NCBI RefSeq assembly: GCF_009932335.1
Contig: NZ_BLJF01000003.1
Coordinates: 868,001-932,000 of the forward strand
DNA length: 64,000 nucleotides
Reading direction: 5' to 3'
From: Pseudomonas asiatica
GTDB lineage: Bacteria; Pseudomonadota; Gammaproteobacteria; Pseudomonadales; Pseudomonadaceae
Shown here: positions 1-7,885 of the stretch, one piece after another
Layout: each line of letters opens with the position of its first letter
Numbering within the stretch: position 1 is the stretch's first letter
The notes under the pieces: model-generated
Database searches by the model: none
The model's input: only the letters and a program-made list of their open reading frames with translations
Told to the model about the DNA's origin: nothing
Made by a program: the position numbers and the translations under genes

Positions 1-1539
1 GATGGTACTGGCATGGTGACCAAAGTGCTTAAGCTGGTAGGAAATGAACGGCAGTCCTACAGCAGCCCTGAACATCTGGTTGGAGAGTGAGTGCCTCAGT
101 GTGTAGGGCGATACATCCAGCTCTTCGAGTTCGTCGAAGGTCACGGTGTTGGCCAAGAAAGTACAGAGTTGATGGGTTAACCCAGACCCGCTCAACGAGT
201 TGGCCTCATGTTGCATGCCTGGCTTCACGGTGTTCATGTTGGCGAACAGGTAGGGGTTCTGCTTGAACCGGTTCAGGATCCGCAGCACTTGGACTGCATC
301 CTTGACGATTGGGATCGCAACCCACTTGTCATCGAAAAGCTTCCTGAGGACTTCCTGATGTTTGATGACACCGCTGATGATGAGGTCGTGCCCGAATTCA
401 TCAACTGTCAGGCAGCTATCAACCAGACAACCGGCTAGCTCTGATGGCCTCATTCCAGTGTACTGACCAATGATGTAGCAGGCGCTGTTGTTGATGTGGG
501 TGAGGTACTCATACAGCTCGTTGTCCATTGGAGCTCGTGTCAATTTACACAGCGCTTCCTTGTCCTTCAGCATCCCAGGGTTTTGGGGTGACCAGTATTC
601 AGGCTCCAGCTTGTAGAGGAAGGGCTTGATCTGGAGGCCCGTGTAGCCCCTTGAGGTCATCCGGTATGCAACGTAGATGTCGTAATTTCTCCGCGTGATA
701 TTGGCGCTCCTGGCCTTCTGATATTCAGCCAAATCGAGCCGGCTCAGCGTGTACTGATCGCAGATGTCTTCCTTCAGCGCTCTGAGGAAATCGACAACGG
801 CGAACGAGCCCTCACGGGAGCACTTTTCGAAAATATGATTACTGAACCATTTTTTTCTGGTGCGGTTTTTTTTGTTGGTAAAGCTGTTGTACTTCCACTT
901 CAAGGCCTCCAGATCCACATAGGCCAAAGGCTTAGAAAATAGGTTTTCGACCAGGAAGTGAGATCGTAATACCTGGAAACCTTGAAGGGTTGGCCCCCTG
1001 AAGGCTCGGTCAAAGTGTTCAGCCCCCGCCCGATAGTCTTGTTCGGTGAAGTCGGCCAAGCTGAAGTGCGATCTTTCGAAGAAGTGATCCCCATGTTCCG
1101 CTCGCTTACGAGCACACATTTGATCGATAAACGGAATCACGGATTTGAACATGTCCAAGACTGAGTGAGGTTTGCGGCTCTTAGATTTTCGACTGAAGTG
1201 AAGAGCCCCTGGAATCTCCAGCACGCACAGCATGGCCATCTTCAGCTCGAACAGGATAGTGCTGTTAAGGCTCTCATAGACCCCGAAATCGATGCGCGAT
1301 TTGGCGCCCTGGATGTCCCTCGCAAGTGCGTGAGGCTCACCGTTGAAATCCCAGAGCATATCCTTTACGAGGCTCAATTTGCTGGCTGGGAGGTTCATCA
1401 GTGCTGCGAGCAGCTCAAGTGCGTTCACCCCATCGTTGGAGTGGGAGGTGACTGCGATGAGCTCGTTGCCCAAGTAGCCCAAGAACCGCTCGCGCACGGC
1501 TTTGATTTTGTAAATGAGGCTATCGAACCCGAGGATCAC
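1..1539 (-). CDS. Third tyrosine recombinase of the trio, C-terminus beyond the window
   Basis: An open frame of 513 codons runs uninterrupted from a GTG at 1539 to the window edge. The GTG overlaps the TGA of the preceding recombinase (GTGA), so translation is probably coupled. The last 150 residues show the integrase catalytic core: IIGQYTGMRPSELAG with the first catalytic Arg near residue 364, PYTLRHSLSNQM with Arg near 482, and LKHFGHHAST with the second His at about 509-510. The nucleophilic Tyr must lie just past the edge. The usual HxxR box reads YTLR, so the first His is replaced by Tyr, a substitution tolerated in some members of the superfamily. The N-terminal 350 residues are not recognisable to me and presumably hold DNA-binding and multimerisation parts. 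Confidence 0.85.
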   Translation of the reverse strand, partial: MILGFDSLIYKIKAVRERFLGYLGNELIAVTSHSNDGVNALELLAALMNLPASKLSLVKDMLWDFNGEPHALARDIQGAKSRIDFGVYESLNSTILFELKMAMLCVLEIPGALHFSRKSKSRKPHSVLDMFKSVIPFIDQMCARKRAEHGDHFFERSHFSLADFTEQDYRAGAEHFDRAFRGPTLQGFQVLRSHFLVENLFSKPLAYVDLEALKWKYNSFTNKKNRTRKKWFSNHIFEKCSREGSFAVVDFLRALKEDICDQYTLSRLDLAEYQKARSANITRRNYDIYVAYRMTSRGYTGLQIKPFLYKLEPEYWSPQNPGMLKDKEALCKLTRAPMDNELYEYLTHINNSACYIIGQYTGMRPSELAGCLVDSCLTVDEFGHDLIISGVIKHQEVLRKLFDDKWVAIPIVKDAVQVLRILNRFKQNPYLFANMNTVKPGMQHEANSLSGSGLTHQLCTFLANTVTFDELEELDVSPYTLRHSLSNQMFRAAVGLPFISYQLKHFGHHASTI

Positions 1540-3968
1540 AGGGAGACCGTCTCAATCAGAGGGCTAGGGATGATGTGCTCTGCCAGACGACGAGCCTCAT
1601 CCAGTTGCTCCGCTGTGAAGCCGTGGTCAGACGGCGTGAGGATACTTTCCAGTACCTCAAGGTTCTCGCGGATGACAGCGCCATAGGGTGTTTCTGCCAC
1701 GTTGCTTGTGGACATAATCGAGGTGTAGTCCCACTGCATGGCAAAAAGGTCGGGCAGATTCGACACAGTGATGATGGAGTTGCTACAGGACAGGCACTTG
1801 TTGAGCAGCGAGCACTTACTGCCTTTTTTGTAGCTCGGCAGCCTTTTAATTTCATCAGGAGGGTTAAGCGCATCCTTGCAACTGACGAGGCCCGTCCGAA
1901 TGATGATCGGCGATGAGGTTGCCGCAGGGGGAGTTGGCTTGACCTGCTGGCTATCGCGAATAATCGTGCCTTTGTGAATTTGGGTGAGCGCTTTGGTGTT
2001 GACCTCACGAGCTGTTTTGTTGAATTCGAGCTTGTCGAGATAGCTCTGGGTGGCTTGTATCGACTTGTGCCCAAGTATTACCTGGATTTCCCTGACCGAT
2101 AGGCCTAGCGCTACGAGGTCGGCCACGAGGCTCGGGCGCAGTCGAGAAGCCGAGATATTCAGCGGCTGCCCGTCCTCAGTTTTGAGGTCGTGATCCATGG
2201 CTAACTGGTTCATCACATTGTTGATGACAGTTGAGTCCTCGAACGACTTCACCTTCCGGAATTCGGATTGCTTCTGCGACTCGTAGATGAACAGCCTCTC
2301 TTTGATTGGCCCTTCAGCGCGCTCGCGAATGTGGTGGGTCAGGTAGATGACCTCGTCGAAGATCTTCTTGATCTCAATGCTTTGTGCCCGTGAGTACCAT
2401 GTCCAATCCGCGTGCATCATGTCGAGATGAAGAACCTTCCCCCCACCTGAGCGCACTTTCCAGTAACGCAGGTATGGGCGATGGGTCACCTCGTGGCGCT
2501 CGACGAAATCATCGATGTCCAAGCTTTTGAGAGAGTCCGCGTTCAACCCCGTCACCTGCGCAAGGCGTGTGATGTATGGCGCCAGCATCCTCGAGGTAAC
2601 ATGGTAAATAACACCCCAGCTGGCATACGTCTCAGCGATTCCTAGCCCGCCGATCTTCAGCAACCGCACAAAGGCTTGCTCATATTTGTCATCAGGATCA
2701 GCCGACCACCGGCTAATCATCCTGCCGTTGAGCTTGTTCTCAAATATCCAGCGAGCGTTCTCTAAGGTGGCCATACCTCTCACAAGGTATCCGTCCTCAC
2801 CCAACGGATCACTGCCACCATGGAAGGGTACATAGTCCTTTGCTAGCTCGTTAGTCTGTAGCCGCTCCATGTCACAAGCTTGCTGGATCGCCGTTCGTGC
2901 GTACTTCGGGTATGGGCGATATTCATCCGTCTCTCGAGCGGTGTTGAATCCTTCCACATCAATAAATGATGTGAGGCCCATTCCGCGAATCTTCACTGCT
3001 CGCTTGAGCATCGAACGGACTGCCGACAAGACACCCTGTGAGTAGAGTGACGTAAGTATGTTGGCCTCCATTTGATCGGTGAGGTACTTCCTGAAACGCG
3101 TCAGGTAGTGTGCTGTAACGTACTCCCGAGGATCCTCATTTCCCGTGAAGCCAACCTCACTCAGATGCAGGGTCACCAGTCGGAAACCATCACTATAATT
3201 CTGCTGGCCGGATGCGGATTTCGACTTCAGCGACGCCGCAGCAAACATGTGCAGGAGCTTGCTGAAGGGCCTATTGGGATCCTCCACCAGGTCTTCGTAC
3301 TTTGAGAGTCCGATGAGCCTGAGCTCAGCGAGCGCCTTAGTCAGGGAGTCCTTTGGCGCGGCCTGCTGTTTTTTAAGCTCGGCTTCGACCTCTCGTTCCT
3401 TACAGTTTTTGTAGTCTGCCTTGATGACGCCAAGCCGCGTGAGGTCAGTGAGGATGTCTTGGAAGGTCTGCTCAACGATGACGAATTTGGAGCGGGCCCA
3501 CTTCAGGTTTTTCATCCCGTCGACCTGGAACAAGCTGGCCTTCGACGAGATGGTATTGCCGAATACTGGGACGTTTTGCTTCTCTGCCTCTGTCAGGCCT
3601 TCGTACCAGCAGAGAAGCTTCCGGCGCCACTCATTCGCGATTGAGGGCTGGTCGGGGATCACGATCTGCTCCTCGATCATCCGCTGGATGATCGAGTCGA
3701 GGATGTCTTCCCTCGCGTTGAAGGTGTTGCCGCTTGTCTCCAGTTCATCCTTGAGATACGTGTAGGCTGGGCTCAGCTTTCCTCTCTGCGAGAGCTGCAC
3801 GTTCAGGAGGGATTGGCGACTGCTCTTGATCTGCGTGGCCCACGCCTCAATTGCCTCGGTGACTTCGGACTCTTTCCGCTTGGGACGCCTGGCTTGGTCG
3901 GAAGCCTCAGATTCGCTGCGAGATTGACCGTCTGCCTGATCCTCAGGCGGCTGATGAGTGGTGCTCAT
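1536..3968 (-). CDS. Second (large) tyrosine recombinase of the trio
   Basis: Large recombinase of about 810 residues. The catalytic domain sits in the second half: SASRLRPSLVADLVALGL supplies the box II Arg, then LGHKSIQATQSYLDKL supplies the His and the presumed nucleophile Tyr (about residue 643). The position of the first Arg reads TGLNADSLKSLD, that is Asn where most relatives have Arg. After the catalytic Tyr comes an extension of about 165 residues with a C-x5-C-x2-C cluster (roughly residues 719-728) that could bind zinc. I prefer the ATG at 3968 because GGGAG stands 10 bases upstream; an in-frame ATG at 4046 has no Shine-Dalgarno and would add 26 residues. The stop overlaps the next gene by 4 bases. 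Confidence 0.85.
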   Translation of the reverse strand: MSTTHQPPEDQADGQSRSESEASDQARRPKRKESEVTEAIEAWATQIKSSRQSLLNVQLSQRGKLSPAYTYLKDELETSGNTFNAREDILDSIIQRMIEEQIVIPDQPSIANEWRRKLLCWYEGLTEAEKQNVPVFGNTISSKASLFQVDGMKNLKWARSKFVIVEQTFQDILTDLTRLGVIKADYKNCKEREVEAELKKQQAAPKDSLTKALAELRLIGLSKYEDLVEDPNRPFSKLLHMFAAASLKSKSASGQQNYSDGFRLVTLHLSEVGFTGNEDPREYVTAHYLTRFRKYLTDQMEANILTSLYSQGVLSAVRSMLKRAVKIRGMGLTSFIDVEGFNTARETDEYRPYPKYARTAIQQACDMERLQTNELAKDYVPFHGGSDPLGEDGYLVRGMATLENARWIFENKLNGRMISRWSADPDDKYEQAFVRLLKIGGLGIAETYASWGVIYHVTSRMLAPYITRLAQVTGLNADSLKSLDIDDFVERHEVTHRPYLRYWKVRSGGGKVLHLDMMHADWTWYSRAQSIEIKKIFDEVIYLTHHIRERAEGPIKERLFIYESQKQSEFRKVKSFEDSTVINNVMNQLAMDHDLKTEDGQPLNISASRLRPSLVADLVALGLSVREIQVILGHKSIQATQSYLDKLEFNKTAREVNTKALTQIHKGTIIRDSQQVKPTPPAATSSPIIIRTGLVSCKDALNPPDEIKRLPSYKKGSKCSLLNKCLSCSNSIITVSNLPDLFAMQWDYTSIMSTSNVAETPYGAVIRENLEVLESILTPSDHGFTAEQLDEARRLAEHIIPSPLIETVSL

Positions 3969-4099
3969 TCTAGGCTTGCTCCCGATCCAGGTGAACGCAG
4001 AAGGACGTGGTGATTCCTCCCGAGTGGTAACCAGAATGAATACCATGACGGTGCGTTGGTCAAGCCGTAGAAATGTATAAAAACCTTATGAATCAATGA

Positions 4100-4130
4100 G
4101 TTAAGAGTATGCTGCTGGCATACCCTTAAC
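4100..4130. promoter_or_regulatory. 13-bp inverted repeat between the first two recombinase genes
   Basis: Arms at 4100-4112 and 4118-4130 (GTTAAGAGTATGC / GCATACCCTTAAC, one mismatch) flank a 5-base loop. It lies in the 276-base AT-rich gap (3969-4244) between two otherwise tightly linked recombinase genes. It is not followed by a T-run on the minus strand, so it does not look like a simple terminator. A binding site for one of the recombinases or a regulator is possible, as is an RNA structure controlling the second gene. The rest of the gap shows no gene. Confidence 0.5.
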
Positions 4131-4244
4131 GCTAAGCGCTTGTCCTATCAGGCATTTTTCGTGGCTGAGATGGCGGAATGTGTCAAAAGCAATTCGCGAA
4201 ATTTTTTTTATCTGAGGCAGGGCCGGAGGGGTTTACGAGGCGGA

Positions 4245-5507
4245 TCATTTTTTATCTCCGGTCTTGATGCGAATGGTCGTCCTCTCGCGTAGAACGTGCA
4301 TCTCTCCGCACTTGGTTTTGATGAGGGAATCTGGCGTGCAGAGCTTTTGGTAGATGTCATGAGGGATCTGCGCATACCCCTCAGTCGTGGTGGTATACGA
4401 GTGGCCATGCCCTATCGAAAGCATTCCCAGGCGCTGGAAATAATCCTCTCCAAGATCAGGGCTTGTGAGCAGAAGGTACGCAGAACCATGTCGGAACTTG
4501 TGTGCTGAGATCTTTCGCGTGATCTTGCGTGACTTTCGCGCCCGCTTGGAGAGGCGCTCAAACAGCTTTTCAACGCTCTTAGTGGTGTAAGGCTTCCCAT
4601 GTGAGTTGAAGAAAGCAGGCGTCTCTTTCGGGTCTCTGATGCGCTGGCTATAGCGGTGGTACAGCGGCGTCTTCTGGTAGTTCTCGATGCGTTCCAGTGT
4701 CGTCCTGCTGACGAGCGTTATCCTTGGGACTATTTGATTTTTTTTGCCCTTGCTGCCTTGGACATGCAAGGGGCTGTAGTCCGCATTCACCGGTATGTTG
4801 CACTCAGCGGAAACGTACTGGAGCTTCTGGTACTCAAGCGCATCGCGAATGTGCTGAAGCGTTATGCGGGGAACCTCAGACTCTCGAATGCCCGAGTCGT
4901 AAATCAGCTGCAGCATGCACCTCTCACGTTCTGATTTTGTATGCAGGATCATCTGTTCAAGCTCAAGCATGCTGCATGGCTGAACGATTGCTTTGATATT
5001 CGCCTTACCTGTTCGAATCGGCCCGTGCTCATAAGGATTGTCAGTCCGGAGCGGAGGCTTACCATTCAGGCTGATGCACAGATGGTGGCTGAAGAAATGG
5101 TTGTAGGCGGCATCTCGGCCTTGCACCGTTTTGGGAGCAAGGCCCGCACCATCCAGGCGACCCAAGTACACCTCTAGGCTACCTAACCCGATACTCAGCA
5201 GGAGATCGTCTCGGCGGGAGTTCTCGTACTCGGGTTTGGTCTTCTGGTCTTGAAGTAGGTACGAAATACGCCTGGCATAGGACAGAACGGTTTTGTCTGC
5301 CTTTGAGACGTTCCGGTAGTTCCGGCACAGATAGGAGGACACCAGAGGGAGGAGCTGTTCATCGTCATCAATCAGCCCGCACCCAGTTACCTTCACGGAT
5401 GGTTCACTGCCTTCTGGCTGAGCTAGGAACTGTTCTCGGTATTTGCCATTGGCAAGGATGGAATTGCTTAGGTCAAGATCTCTGTCTCGCACCGCAATCA
5501 CTTTCAT
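4245..5507 (-). CDS. First tyrosine recombinase of the trio, next to the element end
   Basis: A complete 420-residue site-specific recombinase. All core residues are visible: Arg208 in YDSGIRESEV, a beta-hairpin Lys region GSKGKKNQIV (about 251-260), His336 and Arg339 in SAHKFRHGSAY, His367 in LSIGHGHS, and the nucleophile Tyr378 in TTEGYAQIP. An N-terminal SAM-like core-binding part covers about residues 50-150. The gene starts 120 bases inside the element boundary and reads away from it into the element. It is the most canonical enzyme of the three. The ATG at 5507 has only a weak ribosome site (GGGCC), so initiation may be inefficient. Confidence 0.9.
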   Translation of the reverse strand: MKVIAVRDRDLDLSNSILANGKYREQFLAQPEGSEPSVKVTGCGLIDDDEQLLPLVSSYLCRNYRNVSKADKTVLSYARRISYLLQDQKTKPEYENSRRDDLLLSIGLGSLEVYLGRLDGAGLAPKTVQGRDAAYNHFFSHHLCISLNGKPPLRTDNPYEHGPIRTGKANIKAIVQPCSMLELEQMILHTKSERERCMLQLIYDSGIRESEVPRITLQHIRDALEYQKLQYVSAECNIPVNADYSPLHVQGSKGKKNQIVPRITLVSRTTLERIENYQKTPLYHRYSQRIRDPKETPAFFNSHGKPYTTKSVEKLFERLSKRARKSRKITRKISAHKFRHGSAYLLLTSPDLGEDYFQRLGMLSIGHGHSYTTTTEGYAQIPHDIYQKLCTPDSLIKTKCGEMHVLRERTTIRIKTGDKK

Positions 5508-5609
5508 ATTCTGAGGCCCTGCACATCGACTCAGGAAGGTCGGTGGGAAGTATGGCTCATGGCTCAGATTCTGGAGGGGGTGAAGCTAAGGGCTATCGGA
5601 TTGTGCAGT

Positions 5610-6152
5610 TCAGTGTAGGGGGGTAGAAATCACTGCCTCGGCGGCGTGGTCGGTGCCGATCACCAGGCCTGCGCGGGCACCGGCGATGGTGTACTGGGCG
5701 ACCATGCGGGTGCGTGCCTTGACGTTGCCGACCACGAAGTCCACCAGCGTCGGCGAGCCGTTCTTCAACTCCACCACTTCAGCCGCAAGCGCCCGTACTG
5801 CCGGGGCGATATCCACGGTGTGCACTTCGTCGGCCTTGATCACTTCCAGGCACGCCTGGGCGTCATGCTCGTCATGCTGGACCTGGTACGGCAGGCGTAC
5901 GGCGATGAAGGTGTAGGCCTTGTCACCGGTTTCGGCGCGCAGCTCGTTGATGGCGCGCTGAGCGAGCAGGGCGGCGGTCAGTGAGTCGACGCCGCCGCTG
6001 ATGCCCAGCACCAGGGTCTTGAGCCGGGCGTTGGCCAGGCAATCCTTGATGAACGCCACGCGCCGGGCGACTTCGGCCTCGAGCGCGGCGGCGTCGGCGA
6101 ACGGCGGCTGTACCTTCAGCGCCTGGGCAATCTCTTGCTGAACCGCTTGCAT
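5610..6152 (-). pseudogene. nadE: NH3-dependent NAD synthetase, truncated by the element
   Basis: NadE amidates nicotinic acid adenine dinucleotide to NAD, the last step of both de novo and salvage synthesis. The first 174 residues are clean, including the ATP-pyrophosphatase P-loop SGGVDS at residues 52-57 and the GTDHAAEAV stretch. The intact Pseudomonas protein is about 275 residues. Here the frame continues with six foreign codons (ISTPLH) and stops. About 100 C-terminal residues, which help form the substrate and ATP sites, are missing, so the product should be inactive. The gene starts 3 bases after the pncB stop, with AAGGAG inside the pncB end, so the two form an operon. The missing 3' part may lie at the far end of the element. 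Confidence 0.9.
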
Positions 6153-6155
6153 GGG

Positions 6156-7361
6156 TTACTCCTTGCTGGGGACTTTGAATACATGGCGCATGTAGGCGAC
6201 GAAGTTCTCGTCGCGGCATTGGGTCTTGGCGGCTTCGTCCGAGATCTTGGCTACCGGTGCGCCGTTGCAGTCGGTCATTTTAAGCACGATGCTCATCGGG
6301 GCCACACCCGGGATGTCACAAGTCAGGTTGGTGCCGATGCCAAAGCTGACGTTGATGCGACCGCGCAGGGCTCGGAAGATTTCCAGCGAGCGGGTCAGGT
6401 TGAGGCCGTCGGAAAACACCAGGGTCTTGGTCATCGGGTCGATACCCAGTTTCTGGTAATGGGCAATGGCTTTTTCCGCCCAGGCCACCGGTTCGCCCGA
6501 GTCGTGGCGCAGGCCGTCGAACAGCTTGGCGAAGTACAGGTCGAAATCGCCAAGGAAGGCATCCATGGTGATGCAGTCGGTCAGGGCGATACCGAGCAGG
6601 CCGCGGTACTCGCGCACCCAGCAGTCCAGCGCGGCGATCTGGCTGTCGATCAGTCGCGGGCCGAGTTGCTGGTGGGCCATGATCCATTCATGAGCCATGG
6701 TACCCAGCGGCTTGATATCCAGTTTCCATGCCAGGTCGACGTTGCTGGTACCGACGAAGCGGCCCGGGAAATCGTCGCGCAGCACGCGCACCACTTCTTC
6801 CTGCACGCGGCTGGAAAAGCGCCGGCGGGTGCCGAAGTCGGCCACCTGCAGTTCGGCCAGTTCATCTTCGTTGGCATGCGCGCGCAGCCAGTCGAACTTG
6901 CGGTATAGCTGGTCGCGGGCCTCGGCCAGGCGCATGCGCGGGTGCAGGTGGCGGTTGCGCACTTCGCTGATGATCGCCAGCAGCGGCACTTCGAACAGGA
7001 TCACATGCAGCCATGGACCTTTCAGGCGCAGGAACAGCTGGTCGTTTTCTATCCCCAGGCGTACGTAGCGCAGGTTGAAGCGGAACAGGCGCAGAAAGCG
7101 CAGGAAATCTGGCTTGAGAAAGCTGATGCGTTCGAGAAAGGCCAGCTGGCCATCATCCAGGGTGAGGTCGCTGAGCAGTTCTAGCTGGTTGCGGATCTCG
7201 CCGAGGTATGGGCGCAGGTCCTCGCCGTTGCGACAGCGGAATTCCCATTCGACGTCGGCATCCGGGTAGTTGTGCAGCACGCCCTGCATCATGGTGAGTT
7301 TGTAGAAGTCGGTGTCGAGCAGGTTGTGCACGATGCGCTCGGCGAATGCGCTCTCGCTCAT
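6156..7361 (-). CDS. pncB: Nicotinate phosphoribosyltransferase
   Basis: PncB makes nicotinate mononucleotide from nicotinate and PRPP, the entry step of the Preiss-Handler NAD salvage route. The protein is about 401 residues, normal for the family. Recognisable stretches are [20 protein letters not shown] at the N-terminus, the [20 protein letters not shown] region around the active-site His, and the phosphate-binding IGTNLTCD near the C-terminus. The start at 7361 is preceded by GGAG at good spacing; a longer in-frame extension upstream runs through a REP sequence and is not credible. nadE follows after 3 bases, so salvage and the final amidation step were meant to be co-expressed. Confidence 0.93.
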   Translation of the reverse strand: MSESAFAERIVHNLLDTDFYKLTMMQGVLHNYPDADVEWEFRCRNGEDLRPYLGEIRNQLELLSDLTLDDGQLAFLERISFLKPDFLRFLRLFRFNLRYVRLGIENDQLFLRLKGPWLHVILFEVPLLAIISEVRNRHLHPRMRLAEARDQLYRKFDWLRAHANEDELAELQVADFGTRRRFSSRVQEEVVRVLRDDFPGRFVGTSNVDLAWKLDIKPLGTMAHEWIMAHQQLGPRLIDSQIAALDCWVREYRGLLGIALTDCITMDAFLGDFDLYFAKLFDGLRHDSGEPVAWAEKAIAHYQKLGIDPMTKTLVFSDGLNLTRSLEIFRALRGRINVSFGIGTNLTCDIPGVAPMSIVLKMTDCNGAPVAKISDEAAKTQCRDENFVAYMRHVFKVPSKE

Positions 7362-7440
7362 CAATGGGGCTCCGGAAGCGGCGAATGGCGGACATTGTGC
7401 CAGCCTTTTTGGCCTTGTTGTGCCTGTTACGGCCTTATTG

Positions 7441-7535
7441 ACGGCAAGCCAGCGCCCACAAGTAACCCACAGGGCCGGAATTTGCAGTGTTCCTGTAGGA
7501 GCTGGCTTGCCGGCGATAGGGCCGGAACTGCCAAA
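7441..7535. repeat. REP pair, GGCAAGCCAGC type
   Basis: Two inverted copies of a GCCGGCAAGCCAGCTCC-like palindrome flank a short spacer, in the 524-base gap between pncB and livK. The left copy has drifted. The rest of the gap holds the nitrogen-regulatory sites listed separately. Confidence 0.8.
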
Positions 7536-7593
7536 ACAGAGGTGTTTTTTCGTGCACCAGCTAGCCTTGAAACGGTGCCGCCTGTAGCAGTCG

Positions 7594-7610
7594 CGCACCA
7601 GCTGTGTGCA
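7594..7610 (+). promoter_or_regulatory. Candidate NtrC-like enhancer site upstream of the liv operon
   Basis: CGCACCAGCTGTGTGCA resembles the NtrC consensus TGCACCA-N3-TGGTGCA: one half matches 6 of 7 positions, the other is weaker. A further perfect TGCACCA half-site is at 7553-7559. Both lie 200-260 bases upstream of a sigma-54 promoter, a normal distance for an enhancer. The assignment is by eye. Confidence 0.4.
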
Positions 7611-7810
7611 GTTCGGTGACGTCCGCTGTTACAGGGTGGTTGCACGTAAACACTTGCCAGGGTTGCAATGATGGCACTCGACGGTTGCTCCTTGTCTGTA
7701 CGTCTGGTGGCGCCTGCCGCGTGGCAGACGGTTGCACGCTCAATAAAGAAAAGGCCGTCGGTCGCCTGCAGGCAACCTGCGCAGTGTGTTTTGCCGGAAG
7801 ACAAAACCTA

Positions 7811-7826
7811 TGGCACGGCCCTTGCT
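7811..7826 (+). promoter_or_regulatory. Sigma-54 (RpoN) promoter of the liv operon
   Basis: TGGCAC-GGCCC-TTGCT matches the -24/-12 consensus TGGCAC-N5-TTGCW at every position. It stands 60 bases upstream of the livK start, so transcription would begin near 7838. RpoN control of a branched-chain amino-acid importer fits nitrogen regulation through NtrC. Confidence 0.85.
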
Positions 7827-7885
7827 CTGAGCACAGGGCTGAGAAGTTGTAGTGCCAACCAAAAAAACTCTAGGAGCACCACCTC

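Larger units (their letters stand above)
1..5631. mobile_element. Right end of an integrated element with a tyrosine recombinase trio, inserted in nadE
   Basis: The segment carries three consecutive minus-strand tyrosine recombinase genes and is visibly less GC-rich than everything to its right. It contains no REP sequence, whereas the host part has one every few kb. Its right boundary is seen where nadE homology stops, at about 5629-5633: the host reading frame runs through an Ala-Glu-Ala-Val stretch and then turns into unrelated codons and a stop. The left end lies outside the window, so cargo, size and terminal repeats cannot be judged. Trios of tyrosine recombinases are known from Tn554-related and RIT-type elements. 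The sizes here (420, about 810 and more than 513 residues) do not let me assign it to either. Confidence 0.85.

Noticed and set aside
1..5507. Assignment of the element to the RIT or Tn554 family
   Set aside because: RIT genes are smaller and overlap throughout, and the third Tn554 protein is not a recombinase; sizes and the 276-base gap fit neither well, so the family was left open.
5600..5640. tRNA or tmRNA 3' end as integration site
   Set aside because: The flank is plainly the nadE coding sequence; no tRNA fold is present.
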